Source: Pisolithus tinctorius (lineage: Eukaryota > Basidiomycota > Agaricomycetes > Boletales > Pisolithaceae). Taken from it: a stretch of DNA of 64,000 nt. The notes below the pieces were generated by a model. The model ran no database searches, was not told the DNA's origin, and worked only from the letters and a program-made list of their open reading frames with translations. Both the position numbers and the translations under genes were made by a program. Below, piece by piece: positions 21,875 through 33,749 of this stretch (positions are counted from its first letter, which is position 1; every line of letters begins with the position of its first letter). The stretch lies in NCBI GenBank assembly GCA_024663395.1, contig JANFAH010000058.1:62001-126000 (forward strand), written 5' to 3'.

Positions 21875-22070
21875 GAAACAGCACCGCAGCGATGATCACT
21901 CAGCGTCATTCCAGTGGCGAGACAGCGGAAGCACCGGTCCGCCATAGTCCGTTCCGGTGCGGAGATTATTGCTTTCAGTCGCCGACCGAAAAGCTGTAAT
22001 CCGTAATTTCGCGAACAGACTTGCGGCAAGAAAAGTTCGGGACTCGGTCGAAAAAGTTTACCACCACAAC

Positions 22071-22743
22071 ATGAGCTTGTCCTCGTTTTTCTCTTCCTTT
22101 CTGAACGTCGTTCACGCAGACGCAGACGTTCCGGCAGAACAGGAAGAGAAGGTCGAATCTGCTACAACACACGAAGAAGAAACGGCCGCCGAGGCAGAGG
22201 TTGAAGAAGCGGCGGCCGAAGAGGAGGCGGAGGAACCAGAAGATGTTCGAGCCAGTCATTATGGGGTATTGGAACTTCAAATGCTGATACTTGCGTTTCT
22301 AAATAGCCACATCCTATAATTCGCGAGGAATGCAAGAATGTCGCAAAGTGCGCACCCCTGACACGACACTTTGAGCACTGTCAAGAAAAGGTATCGTCCG
22401 GCCAAGGCCACAAGGGTGAGGATTGCGTGGAGGAACTGTAAGTGCTTCCGTTTCCTTATTGGTTGTCTGGGTGTCCTGTCTAATGTCGAGCTCTATAGTT
22501 GTGCGTACCATCCTTGTCGTCTTCTTAACTGACTTAGCTAACCATACGCGCCCGCTATATGTATATCATAGTCCAGTACGTCCCGATATCCTTTTTTCTT
22601 CAGTTCTTCGGTTCCGCTAATACCGTTTCCCAGCATGATGCACTGCGTCGACGTAGGTCTTGAATCCGAACTCCCTCTTTCATCGTGCTTACATTGGACC
22701 CAAGACATGTGCAGCACCAAAGCTGTTTGCCAAGTTGAAGTAA
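22071..22743 (+). CDS. QCR6: Cytochrome bc1 complex hinge subunit
   Basis: Acidic hinge protein of mitochondrial complex III. Start at ATG 22071 (MSLSSFFSSFLNVVHADAD), then a Glu-rich segment, then the conserved core IIREECKNVAKCAPLTRHFE and HKGEDCVEE, then MMHCVD and CAAPKLFAKLK with stop 22741-22743. Four exons, with a long intron after GAGGAACT (22440 to about 22632) and a short one between MMHCVD and TCAAPKLF whose acceptor is cccaag. The Cys residues of the twin hairpin are all present. Copy A has no counterpart. Confidence 0.88.
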
Positions 22744-23089
22744 ACAGTTTGTTTGTGGTCGATTCCATCTAGGTATGCCCATATTTTAATCTTTGTCACC
22801 CGCCGTTTCAGAAAACAAACGTTCCACAGATTAGATAGTTGCATGTCCACTTTGTTCAGCTCGGCTGAACGCGTATCTTCATGTGTTGCTGGTTATTGTC
22901 AATACCCTGTCGAATACGACTTGAGACACCCGCCTGTGATCAACCATTCAATCCTACTTATTACGTATTCATTTTGGTGACCATGGGGTCATTTCATTTG
23001 ACGCGTGACACGTACCTTGCAGTATGCTGCATCACAGGTGCCAGGTGACGACTGTACTCTCCGTGCCGTCGCTCCCTGGCACCTTTGGG

Positions 23090-23290
23090 ACAGGGGAATC
23101 GAGACACGTAGCGAGGTCTTGACCATCATGCAGTGGTGCATCTGCGATCACCTGGCGGTCATTGAGGTTGGGTGTACCGGTTATTGGCAATAGAAAAACA
23201 TGTGTGCAAATGGATGCACAAGCCACAGGTATTATCTTATACATTCATCTACTTATGAGCAACACTACCGGTAATTGGAAGTCCTTCAGG
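23090..23290 (-). pseudogene. Relic of a small secreted protein gene
   Basis: Paralogous to the intact gene at 34637-35478. The minus-strand peptide PNLNDRQVIADAPLHDGQDL matches PDPNDCQVIADALLYDNQNI, and the neighbouring intron and upstream exon are alignable at nucleotide level (for example tacattcatctacttatgag against tacattcgtctgcctctttt). Conserved Cys residues are lost. It sits between QCR6 and the MFS gene. Confidence 0.65.
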
Positions 23291-23418
23291 TCTGGGCTCA
23301 CCGTCTTTGAGTATTCCAGATAGTCTTCCTATAGTGCCCAGCGCCAAAACCCCAGCGATCGAAGCGTGACTATAAATTCTCCTATGTAATACGTAGTGGA
23401 ATAAAAAAAGTGTTATCA

Positions 23419-25857
23419 TTACAGTACGTATCTGAAGTCACGGTTCTGGCGATCCGTTAAGTCCATGAATTCCTGCAACGTACAAAGCAATATCAGTATC
23501 CAATAGCTTGCAAAGAAATAAACCGAGCAATCTGGAGGGTTCGCTTCACCTTGTCGACCTTGACCTTGATCCGTTTACCACCTTCCGTTACCTTCTCAAT
23601 ATAGTACTCTTCGATTTCGTCCGAAGGCTCTGACTCCCGCCTTCGGTTCTCCCTGTCAAGAAGAACGCGGACGACGAGAAGAATTATCGGACAAACGGAA
23701 TAACAGGCAGCTATGACAGCCCAGGGGACATGATTGCTGTAAATGTGTGGGTAAGGATGAGCTAGCTGGCGGTACAGGAATGTATGCACCGTGGTTTATA
23801 CTGAGCTTTCCACATGAGGGGGCCAGTAGCATTTCCGATACAGTAAGCCGATAACACGATAGCATTGGTGACCACCTTTACAGACAGATCGAGATGAAAT
23901 GCCTGTAAAGATCCACGGAACAATGCTCACCCTCTTTGTATGGCCAGCTGTTACATTACCGAGCCAAGACAAGGCAAGCACAAATCCCGTGCCAGAGATG
24001 ATGGCTATAAAAACGTGAGCCGCTGTCCATGTAACGATGCACACCTAGTGCACGTACTCATGAACTGGCCCACTAGTAAACCAGCTGTGTCGCTCCATGG
24101 CAAGAGGTTCACCAGCGCAATACCTATCAATGCCGGCACAAAATATATAGCACCGACATACGCTCTCCCATTCCTGAAGCGTGCCGCCAAATTGACGCCA
24201 GTGTAGATGGTCAAAATCTCCACGACACCTGGTATCATCGTGAAGAGAGTCGTTTGAAGGTCCGTAAACCCGAGCGAGGCCACAAGGAGCGATTGTTGGT
24301 TAGTAAGTGAGTTTGGGACGTTGTCGAATGCTGAAAAGGCGGCAAAAAGCCATGTCTTCGGGTCACAGATGGCTTCGATGAATCTGTACCACAAGGTATC
24401 TCAATGCTTGGTTAAATGGAACGCATCGCGAGTCGCTCACTGTTCCTTCTTAAAATGCTTATTTTCGACGCCAGTTTGGTTTTCCTAGAGCAACTTAGTA
24501 CCACGGTAGTTATGACATTAAAGACCCACTTTGATCCGCTGCACTGCCTTCACGCGCTCGTCAGGCGTGAGGAACCATGCAGTGGTTGGCGAGTCCGGGA
24601 ATAAAAACCTAACTTCAAAGTCAGGTACTATAATTGTCAACGATGACTAGTTTACCAATAGGATATTGCCAGTATTAACGTTATGATACCAGTGATTATC
24701 ATGAACCTGCAACAAAGTCTTCAGCGGCTATACATCACGAATGAGCAAATACACCAACCACTGCCATGGTTCGAAGCCGCTCGTGTGGATATGCAGCGCG
24801 CCAAAAGCAAGGAGTCCAGAAATGATCTGTGCTGCAAATCCCTCAGGTCATTGCATGTCATATTGAAAACATCCTCACCAGTGCCGTTCATCAAAACTGA
24901 ACATGTTCACATGGGTCAGGAGCGACAATTTACGGGGTGTCATTGTACGTACACCAATATCCCACCCTCAAGGTTTGTTCTTTACGAGTGTAAAACATCG
25001 CGCTGACGATCAAGAAGCCGGCTGTAATCGAACCCTCGCACATGCCAAGGATGAATCGCACGATAAACAACCCCGTGAAGTTCTTGCAAGCGGCGTGACA
25101 TGACAACGCAATAGCCCAAACAAAGATATTCGCGCTGGGGAATGTGAATAAGAACTCACGTAGAAAGTGGCAACAAACCTCATCCATTTTCCGACTGGCA
25201 GTCGTTGTAAGGCGAGATTCTGTGGGTACTCAAACAGTAGATAGCTGAGGTAGAAAATGGTTCCCAGCCTATGAAAATATGAAGACATGTAGGAGCCGGC
25301 AGAGTCAGGAAGAAGTGTCTCCCTCACCAGTTGTATCTGTGTGCAGATGTCAGCAGGTTGGTAGGAGATGAATGGTGGGACTCACTGATTCACTGTAAGG
25401 CTTGTGGCTGCCCTGATGGTCACGTTAAGACGAGCACAGTGAACAGCTTATGTGTAGATGCCTCACTCGATCCCGAGGACGGCAGAATTTCCTAGCGTAG
25501 TTTTATCCATGAACTGCACCCTGGAAATAACGTTAGTGGCTAACATGTCTTCTCCCTGCAATGCTAACCAGTATAACACTATAACCCATTGAGTATAAAG
25601 TCAATAGCTTCAGTAGTGACTTACGGCACATTAGGGGAAGGATATGTCTATCAATTTTCTTGCTAAAGGCTGTTCAAAGATAACCGAATAGCCAAACCAT
25701 TTTGCTACACAAACCGTATGCGTAGAGCCTCCTCAGGATCCAAGTTTCCGGAAAACCCAGCTGCCAGCTGGGCTGCAGTATCGACCTCTTTGGTTGAAAC
25801 AGACACGCCATGGTGTTTCTCGTCCATTATAACTCCACTGGTGCTTTCCGAACTCAT
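23419..25857 (-). CDS. MFS transporter, allantoate permease (anion:cation symporter) family
   Basis: Plasma-membrane carrier of the Dal5/Tna1-type family, which takes up allantoate, ureidosuccinate, nicotinate, vitamins or similar anions; the substrate cannot be read from sequence. About ten or more short exons. The first encodes MSSESTSGVIMDEKHHG to NLDPEEALRIR. Later exons give KIDRHILPLMC, VQFMDKTTLGNSAVLGI, LGTIFYLSYLLFEYPQNLA, FIVRFILGMCEGSITAGF, FLFPDSPTTAWFLTPDERV, FVLALSWLGNVTAGHTKR and the end EFMDLTDRQNRDFRYVL (stop 23421-23419). A 9-nt micro-exon (25328-25336) supplies the residues between NQ and LGTIF. The frame is intact once spliced. Its 5' part was copied to 6128-6560. Confidence 0.85.
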
Positions 25858-26535
25858 GGGATCAGATGGCGCCGTGCTCCTGCCCCTGTTCTCTCGTTGG
25901 TGTAGAAGCGGTCCCAGTTGTAGTTCCGGTGGATAAGTTGTGGAGCCACTGGTGCAGGTGCAGATGTGCGAAAATCCACGAGAGTTACGAAGGAGTTCTT
26001 GGCGCTGGGGGTTCTTAACCGATGAAAGAGTGATAAGGGGGGATCCACAACTGCGGCGGAGAAGGAAGAACGTCGCGATCGTCGCTGCAACTACACATAA
26101 ATAAGTGCAAGGTCCTTCATTTTTGGCCACCAAATGTCCGGCAAGGTAGGAGGAACGCTAAGGGATATTTAGGACAATAAGGGACTTCGCTGGCCGTGAA
26201 TGTGCCCGAAGAAGCTGAGATCCGTATATGTTTACGTTTCGAGGTTCCACGCCAAATATAAGAGCCTGCGGTTTTGCCTGATACACCGATTGTTTCTCAG
26301 AAGATCGGCCAAAGAAAGTCAGATTGTTCACACTACCTTGTGGACCGCCGCGACGGCAACAAGTACCGCAGTCGATAAGAGGCCTCGTTCGAATTTGTAG
26401 CGTTCACGTGACAGAAACTTCTGATCCGTCACATATTACGCCGGCTGGCCGTTGATTCTTTGCCGTTCACGGGGTGTGTATTGTACGCTGATTGAAGAAC
26501 GTGGTATCTTATTCCAGCTTCACAGAAGCAAAGTG

Positions 26536-27033
26536 ATGTCTTCTTTAGCAGACACGACGCCCAGTGTATCTGCTGTCCCCCCCACTGCTTCCGGTCCATC
26601 GCCACCTCCAATCGTCCAGTTATTGCCCATCCTACTTTCGGTCGTCAGATTATCCTATTGGGCCATCTCCCTGCTTCTTCAGGCGTTGTTCGCCATTGTA
26701 ACGCCGCTCTATTTGCTATGGCCTTTGACGCTCCAGTTGCTGTCACCAATCACCATTATTCTGACTGTCGTGGTACATGCGGCAGTGTTCACTCCGTGCT
26801 CGCTCTTGTACAAAACGATCGTGGCTCTTTATCCCCTCTACGTGTTCTGCGCCACAGCATGCATAACTGGTGCTGTTATGGGACTTTTTGGCCGCTACAT
26901 CATCGTCACCATCCTTGGCGTGTTTGTCCTATCGAGAAACTCGTTCCATCGCAAGACGACCCAGACTCAGGCTTCTCTTCCGGCTAATCATCCACTCCGC
27001 AGACGGAAACGACGAAGCGTACGCATGCAATAA
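26536..27033 (+). CDS. Small multi-span membrane protein of unknown function
   Basis: 165 aa. A Ser/Pro-rich N-terminus (MSSLADTTPSVSAVPPT) is followed by about four hydrophobic segments (LSYWAISLLLQALFAIV, ITIILTVVVHAAVFTP, YPLYVFCATACITGAVMGL, YIIVTILGVFVLS) and a strongly basic tail (HPLRRRKRRSVRMQ). The YPLYVFCATACITGAV motif resembles conserved basidiomycete hypothetical proteins. Single exon as called; further exons cannot be excluded. Transcribed divergently from the MFS gene with about 680 bp between starts. The copy at 7357 is frameshifted. Confidence 0.6.
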   Translation: MSSLADTTPSVSAVPPTASGPSPPPIVQLLPILLSVVRLSYWAISLLLQALFAIVTPLYLLWPLTLQLLSPITIILTVVVHAAVFTPCSLLYKTIVALYPLYVFCATACITGAVMGLFGRYIIVTILGVFVLSRNSFHRKTTQTQASLPANHPLRRRKRRSVRMQ

Positions 27034-27039
27034 CGCAGT

Positions 27040-28020
27040 GGCAATTCTCAACTACCCAGCCCCGTATCGTTACCCGCGCCCCGTCTTCGCCTGTCCTTTG
27101 TTGTAGCCCTATTTTCTAAATTATTGCCTTGTCAGCGGCTCTTCGCCTAAGGAGTTCGTTCCACGTCCTGAACCATCCGGAATTGTACAAGGATCCCAGT
27201 GGCTGAAGTCATGTAACAGGCAGAAGGTGGTCCCCCGTGCTTTGCTCGTAAACTGATGGATATATACCATATTTACTTACAAGTTACCTTCGGTGTCCCC
27301 ATGAATTGTAACGTGTGGCTTACACTCTGCATGCGCTGTGTTTAGAACTGATACCAACAACCCTTGAAAAAGTATGAAGACAGCAAAAAGACGAGAGTAT
27401 CGTAGTAAGCGCTGAAACGGATGGTGAGCACTTGAGCTCTGCAGATCCGACTGATCGTAGTCGTTCTTCGCCAGTGGATTATGCAACTGTGGATCAGATG
27501 TTTGTTATACTGTCTGTCGCCGGGACATCTCCGTATGGGCCCTTGCAGTGTACTGTATGAGGACTCTTTCCGCTACCCCACACAACAGACCCAGCTGTCT
27601 GGAAATGCGAGCAGCGCTGAAGGACCGAATACCTTGTGGTGTCGTCGCAGGTTAAGTAAACCTTACGGTGACTCGCAAATCACTGGCTCAACTTCTGAGG
27701 TGCATTGTAACGGGATTCCAAAGTATCGGGCTGAATTGTGCAATATGTGTAAGCTCCCTTGAGTTCCATTTTTATTTCCGCATAATATTTGAGCCTTTCC
27801 TTCTTTTTCTTAGGTACATCGTACACAGCTGGCAAAGTGATTGCACTGCCATTATATCATGGACACGTTTGTGTCTTTGAGTGGGCCAAGTGTACCACCA
27901 CCACTGGCCCATCATGTCGAACGAGAATTACAATTAGGCAACCTCTCGGGTTGCAAGCATCTGGGTAGCACTGCCAACTGACGAACTCACAATTGACTTG
28001 ACGCTTCACCTTACTACCCT
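27040..28020. other. Intergenic, copy B; no supported gene
   Basis: Parts align with 7830-8520 of copy A. About 450 bp (27300-27760) has no clear match in A. A minus-strand open frame at 27277-27486 has one hydrophobic segment but no other support. Confidence 0.4.
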
Positions 28021-28023
28021 CAC

Positions 28024-28689
28024 ATGACTCCCGCCTGTTATTACTTGGATGACTTCCCTGGTGACCGCTGCCTTCCCGTGACTCTGTCAGGCCCGCGGAC
28101 TACTCCCACGTCCTTGCCCCAGGGGTCGAGCACTGGCACATCCCCCGCCCAGTGACGGTAAGCATGAGGAAGTAGACCACATCATGAAACAGCGGCCTAC
28201 CACTACCGTGATTTCGTCACTCTAAACAAGGAGGCGCTTGGAGAAGCGCTCGAACCCATGCTCGATGGCTTCTATGAAGAGTAGGTTTCAATCTTTGAGC
28301 CGGATCCACGGCTCGCAGATACATGCACGAGTTCGAAGAAGCCAGGTACATCCTCCTCACCGGACATGGGTACTGGGACATCCGAGGTAAGTTCCTGACC
28401 TATATCCGAAAATTTCACAGCGTAAGCTTCTTCTCAGAAGACCCACCGAGTCATGAATCCGCTTCAAGGTTGGCCCAGATGACCACGCCGTCCTCCCTCT
28501 GGCATGTTCCACCGCTTTACGCTGGACGAGAAATCCATGGTCAGTGACCCCTCCCACTCTACGATATTTTTATTCGCCCTAACTGGTTGCTGCAGGAAAC
28601 GCCCTCTCGCCACGCCCTCCCGCGGGGAGATCGCTGAAGTTAACCCCTATAGGACTGATTATCTCAGGAGGCCATCTGCGGTTCGCTAA
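28024..28689 (+). pseudogene. Broken acireductone dioxygenase (copy B)
   Basis: Paralogue of the intact ARD at 8525. It opens in frame as MTPACYYLDDFPGDRCLPVT, then shifts frame at the RLPHDSGRP motif. Exon 2 keeps MHEFEEARYI and GYWDIRG. Exon 3 is shifted and lacks the segment encoding SDLSSMRMFL. Exon 4 loses the ADENPYRVDYLRT context. The TATA box region of copy A is deleted upstream. Clearly non-functional. Confidence 0.85.
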
Positions 28690-29008
28690 ATTGTACTTCC
28701 CCATTGAGTATTCGTAGGTCGAGAACCAAGGAGGCCGAGGCAGATTCGGAATGTGGGATGTAAGAATGTTTTATAGTTTGAATTGTAGTAATTTGAAGCT
28801 GAACTGCTTTCCTTTTCGTCGATCGCTGTGCGAAGTCGGGTGATCTCAGACACACAGCGTTACAGTAACACATGTCATCATTCGGGGAATGTGGATCTCA
28901 AGGCAGTCCGGCACTCCGTGGGGTCGATACATATAGAATAATCATAATTAATGCCTTTAGCACGAAGCCATAGAAGTAATTTAAATTGCACCGTCGCCCG
29001 CTCGTTGA

Positions 29009-31230
29009 TCACTGATCGAACGGTTTCTGCTTGTCAGTTTCCACTACCTCCAGCGTTTTGCTCCACTCGATCACTTTGGGATGAGCCATGACCTGTACAG
29101 ACATGATGAGTAAAAGGGTCTATACTCTGTACCACATCCTACCTTCTTGGGGTCAAAGCGCAAAACTTGTAGCCCATCCATTGATGCAGCCCTCGATAGC
29201 GCGACGTAGCTTTGACCTGTATTCGGTGTCAACTACTGACAAGTCGTCCCGGATCTCATATTCTCACCCTTCTCAAAGACTTTCCCCAGATCAACTTTCA
29301 CTCGTTGGATGGTTTGGCCCTGACTTTTGTGTATAGACATTGCCCATGCCAGAATAAGTGGAACCTACGCGGAGCTAAGGACAAAGGTCCACATGTTTAA
29401 AAAATGGGAGGTACCTACCTGCATGCGTCGGGCCAACACTTTTCCTTCGGCGTCTTCGACCTTGAATTCCTCCCTCATCACCAGGACCGCTTCCTTACCT
29501 CCATCTACCGTGGGGAATTCGACTATAGGAAACTTCTCCTCTTCCTTTTGAGCGTGCGCAGATTTCGGAGCTTCTTCTGAGCCCTTCTTTTCGGCGGTAT
29601 CGCTCTGGGCATTCTCCTTACTTGCGTTCTCGTTGACCCTGAGTAGAGCGCCATCCGGTCCGATTCCCACGTTCCTCACGAAACCCGTCGTCTTCGCAGA
29701 CCCTGCACGCTTTTCACTCTCATTAATCAGAGTGCTCATGACTTCTCGATAACCATAAAAGCCAGAAACTCTCCCAACACAGCCATTGACAAGCATCTCG
29801 TCTACGTTCTTGATAAGCATGACCTGCGCGCCCTTCTTAAGCTGGAGAACTTTTTCTGCCAGTACGCCACTGAGAAGTCCCTCACGTGGTTTATGGCCGC
29901 CTGAAACTGGGGCCGAGCTCGTAGGTTTAAAGGGGGCGGGCGCTGCATTTGCAACATGTCTCGGGTTTTGGGATGCGGAGGAATGTGGTTTTCTGTCATT
30001 GGGTAGGTTGGGAAAAGTATCGTGTGAATGGAACGTATGAAGCGGATGGGGCAATGCTCCGAGACGCGTGGCATTGGCGTTTGACACTTCATGCCTCATC
30101 GGGAACAGCTCTGTCGGAGTAATATTGGGCGTGGAAGGGGGGAGTGGAGGCAACGGTCGCGAAAGCGATTTGAACGCTTCACATGCCCCCGGGGAGAGCG
30201 TTCCATGACGCATTTGATTTAGTATAGATATGAACTCTGCGCAGAAGTGAGAGAATCAGACACGAGGTTGCGGAGCAAGTGAGGAGACAAACGGTCATCC
30301 TTCTGACGAAAGACCTTCGTGAGATTGACGGTATGTTCTATACACTGCTTCCACGATGCACTTTCAAAGGCAAAGAATGGATCACCTTTGGACACTGGTG
30401 GGAGCTGGAAGAAGTCTCCCGTGATCACAAGCTGTCATAAAATCTGAGACGAGATGCGGATTGTTGACAGCGCTCATTATACCTGAATACCCCCAAACGA
30501 TTTGTCGGTTTTCTTGCGTAGACGGTCAGCTATCTTCGCCAACGTGTCGAACAAGTGTCCATCCAACATCGATACTGAGAGGCATACATGAGAAATTCGG
30601 GTGTCGAGGATGGATACTACCTTCGTCAATGATGAGGACCTTGACATTTTTCCATCGTTGAAGAGCTGGTTTGCATGTCCTAATGCACTTGATCTGACTG
30701 TCGATATCGTTACTACCTGGGGTCACTGCACCCCACGAATGTACGGTCATTCCTGAGGAAAAGTTATCCGAACGACACTAGCAAACACTAAAGGAAAGCT
30801 AACCGCCTATGTTGGAAGCAGCCATTCCAGTACTTGCGGTTACGGCCACATAGTCTGACCTTCCATTGTGCTTCCTGCGCAACCGAGATATAATGGCACG
30901 TAAAAGAAGGGATTTGCCCGTTCCTTATGGAACGTGCTGTTAGCATGACGAGACGCCCTTCGAGGACGAAACGTTACCCGCAGACCCAGTGAAGAAAATA
31001 TTCTTTCCCTCTTCTACAACCATCTGCAGCACCTTGTTCTGCTCATGACTTAACTCGGCAACGGAGGTGGTTTGGTCCGTGCCACACGTTGCGCTGAGTG
31101 ATACCCGCGGCGCAAAAAACGACTGGATTTTGGATTGCTTTGCCGGATTCAAAGCCTCCAAGTCGTCCGCAGACTTTCGTTTCCTTGGATTCGTCGCAGT
31201 AGTCAGCTTCAGGGACTGCTTTGGAGCCAT
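29009..31230 (-). CDS. PIF1: ATP-dependent DNA helicase PIF1
   Basis: 5'-to-3' SF1B helicase for mitochondrial and telomeric DNA, G-quadruplexes and Okazaki maturation. It starts [19 protein letters not shown] (basic, nuclear-type) with a PCNA-box-like SKIQSFFAP. Walker A is split by an intron: FFTGSAG joined to TGKSLLLR. Then [16 protein letters not shown], Walker B VLIIDE plus [26 protein letters not shown], a fungal-type insert, [45 protein letters not shown] and the end [10 protein letters not shown] to KPFDQ (stop 29011-29009). About nine exons, all GT-AG, no frameshift. Two 3' fragments lie in copy A. Confidence 0.9.
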
Positions 31231-31745
31231 TTGCCCCGGACTAGGAACCTAGCCCAGGAATCGGCGTCCAGAACGAGAAACGAGACAAACAACACGACGA
31301 CAACGCGTGATCACGTGAAACTGACATTGCGTCTTCCACGCTCACCGCAGTTCCATATGTAAGTAGCTACAAGAAGTCACCGTACTTGATGCATGATGGC
31401 TGCATGGAACGGCCGTTAATTGCACCACATCCGAATCGAAGGCAGATTCCAGTTGAGTTATTGGCAACCCTACATATTTACAAGGAAATCTGTTTCGGGT
31501 CCTCGCTGTGAGTCGCTGGCAACCCCGAAAGTGTCTCTCCTGTACTACTCGGCCACCGTCGCCTTTGTTTTTCCGGGGTCGCTGACTTCTGGTGGGAATG
31601 GGTGCTTAAACTTCATTCCCTACACGCACGCAAACCGCCGTAAACCGGGCAACGTACCAGTATGTAAGGCGTTCTTTCCGACCTACCGTGGAGCAAATTC
31701 CCCGCGCTTGACAGAACCGAACACTGTCCCTAGGTCTCTTCCACG

Positions 31746-33746
31746 ATGCGAGGGCCGTTGCTGCCTACCTTCGTAGGGATACTGCGTGCGGCCGTGGCAA
31801 GTGCTGACACTTGGTAGGCTGCTCGTTTCACTGTCGTTCACAGTTCTCAACCGTGCTCCTCCAAAGGTGCGGCAAGAACTACATGTCGAGTCTGCCCCCT
31901 GTTTCCCCCGGTGGCAATTTCCCTATACCAGCTCAATACGATGACCCACTTCTAGCTTTTCAATGCGTGTCTGCCATCCGTCCTTACCTCGCAGAAGACA
32001 CCTCCGCTGCTGTGCTCGTCGACACTCCCGTTGTGTACTACGAAATTGCCAATGCGAGAGTCATAAATCTCGACTCCGATCCCATCTCAGAAGGCGAGTT
32101 GGAGGTGAAGATTAACCTGAACGGCAACACGCTTGGGACTGCAACTGTACCCCTCAACGCCACAGCCTACGAAATTCCGTTTAGTCTGCAAGGAATCCAA
32201 CCTCAAACTAGTCCATATATCCTCTCCTGTGAGGGGGTCTACAATCCCACAAGTCAGGGGGACACTCCACAAACATTTAATGCAACTGCTCCCTTGTATG
32301 TCTTGCCGAACCCTCCAAGTGGTTCGGTCACGAAAATGGACTACCGCACTGGGGCACTTCTGGCACGACCCGCTACAGGGATGAGTGGTAATTATGAACC
32401 TGTGTTCCCCATTGGGTTTTACACGCAGTTCGACGGGTATTTGAATGGAAACCTATCCGTTGTCGATGAGCTGAAAGCCCAAGGGTAAGTTTTCCTTTCT
32501 CAATTCTCACATTCGCTGACTTCTTCGCTTAGGTTCACTATCGTACGTTCCTCGTAATTTGCACTAACGGGTTTTGACTTTAACGTCCAACCTCAGATAC
32601 ATCCAGTACCAACGTTCAGCAATATGACGGCGTTTCTGGACGTCGTTGATAGGATGCAAGAAGTTGGACTGTATCTCATGTACGACATGAGGTGGACCTA
32701 CATGAATTCCACATCCGTTACCGAGCAAGTGAACGCCCTCAAGGACCGTCCCAATCTCCTGCTTTGGTACACTGCTGATGAACCAGACGGCACGTCTGAT
32801 CCGCTGGATGCTACAACCAGCACATATGACCTAATTTATAACCTCGACGGGTACCACCCTGTTAGCTTGGTACTCAATTGCCAAGACTACTACTGGGAGA
32901 ACTACACTGCAGGGACTGACATCGTCATGCAGGACGTCTACATGGTTGGCAACAATGTTAGCTTCTCGAACCAATGGGGCACTGTATGCACGCCTGATTA
33001 TGGCGACTGCGGTTGCGATAACTGTGTAAGTATTCCAGCAGGAGACACTCAGGCAGTTCCCCCGAATTCTACGTTACCTCCCGGTCCCGTACCCGCTAAC
33101 AGCGGCATCGGCTCGTATTTCAACATTGCCGACCGTGTCTCCAGTTTCAAGAACCGGTTAGAAGTTATGGGATGGCAGCGCACGAAGGCTGTCTGGACTG
33201 TGCCTCAAGCGTTTGGTGGATCTCAGTAAGTTCCATATCATGTATGAGACACTCCACGCAACCATGGTTCGCCTCACAAGGTACTGGACTCGCCCTCCGA
33301 CAGGCGAAGAATGGGTTGTAGAAGCCATCTTGGGCATCAACCACGGAGCGCTTGGTGTTGTACCTTGGTCTGACCCGACACCGGATGACATCAAGGCGTC
33401 AGCATCCGCATTTGCGAAGAGTCTCCCGAATATAACACCTTTCCTTTTCGACGCTCAGTCTGCTCTCAGCAGGACCAACTACGTCATTGGGGGGATCGAC
33501 ATTGCGACGTGGACCAATGGATGGCAGACGCTGGTTCTTGCTGCCAATACTGACTACACCAGCGAGACGGTTACGTGGCAAGAAGTGGGCTCTACGGTAG
33601 TTGGTATGACTGTTGCGTTCCAGAGTGGGAGTTTGGAGACGACCTCAGGAGGCTTCACGCTCGGTCCCGTCGCATCTGGGGCGTTTGTCTTGTCTGGAAT
33701 GCAGCAAAAGGAACAAGAACGGATGTATATTACAGGTAGCAACTAG
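31746..33746 (+). CDS. Secreted glycoside-hydrolase-like protein
   Basis: Start at 31746. The N-terminus MRGPLLPTFVGILRAAVASA looks like a signal peptide with a small-residue cleavage site. Exons 31746-31813, 31867-32484, a 10-nt micro-exon 32533-32542, 32597-33225 and 33281-33746, all GT-AG. The mature protein has many N-glycosylation sequons (NGT, NST, NYT, NVS), aromatic-rich loops (LYLMYDMRWTYM, NLLLWYTADEPDGTSD, GYHPVSLVLNCQDYYW), a Cys cluster (CTPDYGDCGCDNC) and YWTRPPTGEEWVVEAILGIN. It resembles agaricomycete proteins described as glycoside hydrolase subgroup catalytic core (TIM-barrel-like). The acidic pair in TADEPDG could be catalytic; that is inference. Confidence 0.65.
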
Positions 33747-33749
33747 ATA

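Noticed and set aside
22538..22782. Minus-strand frames over QCR6 exons
   Set aside because: Antisense to the conserved MMHCVD and CAAPKLFAKLK exons.
25330..25420. Apparent 5' truncation of the MFS gene at the edge of the duplicated block
   Set aside because: Further upstream exons (RKIDRHILPLMC, VQFMDKTTLGNSAVLGI and the MDEKHHG exon) are present with splice sites up to 25857, so the gene is complete.
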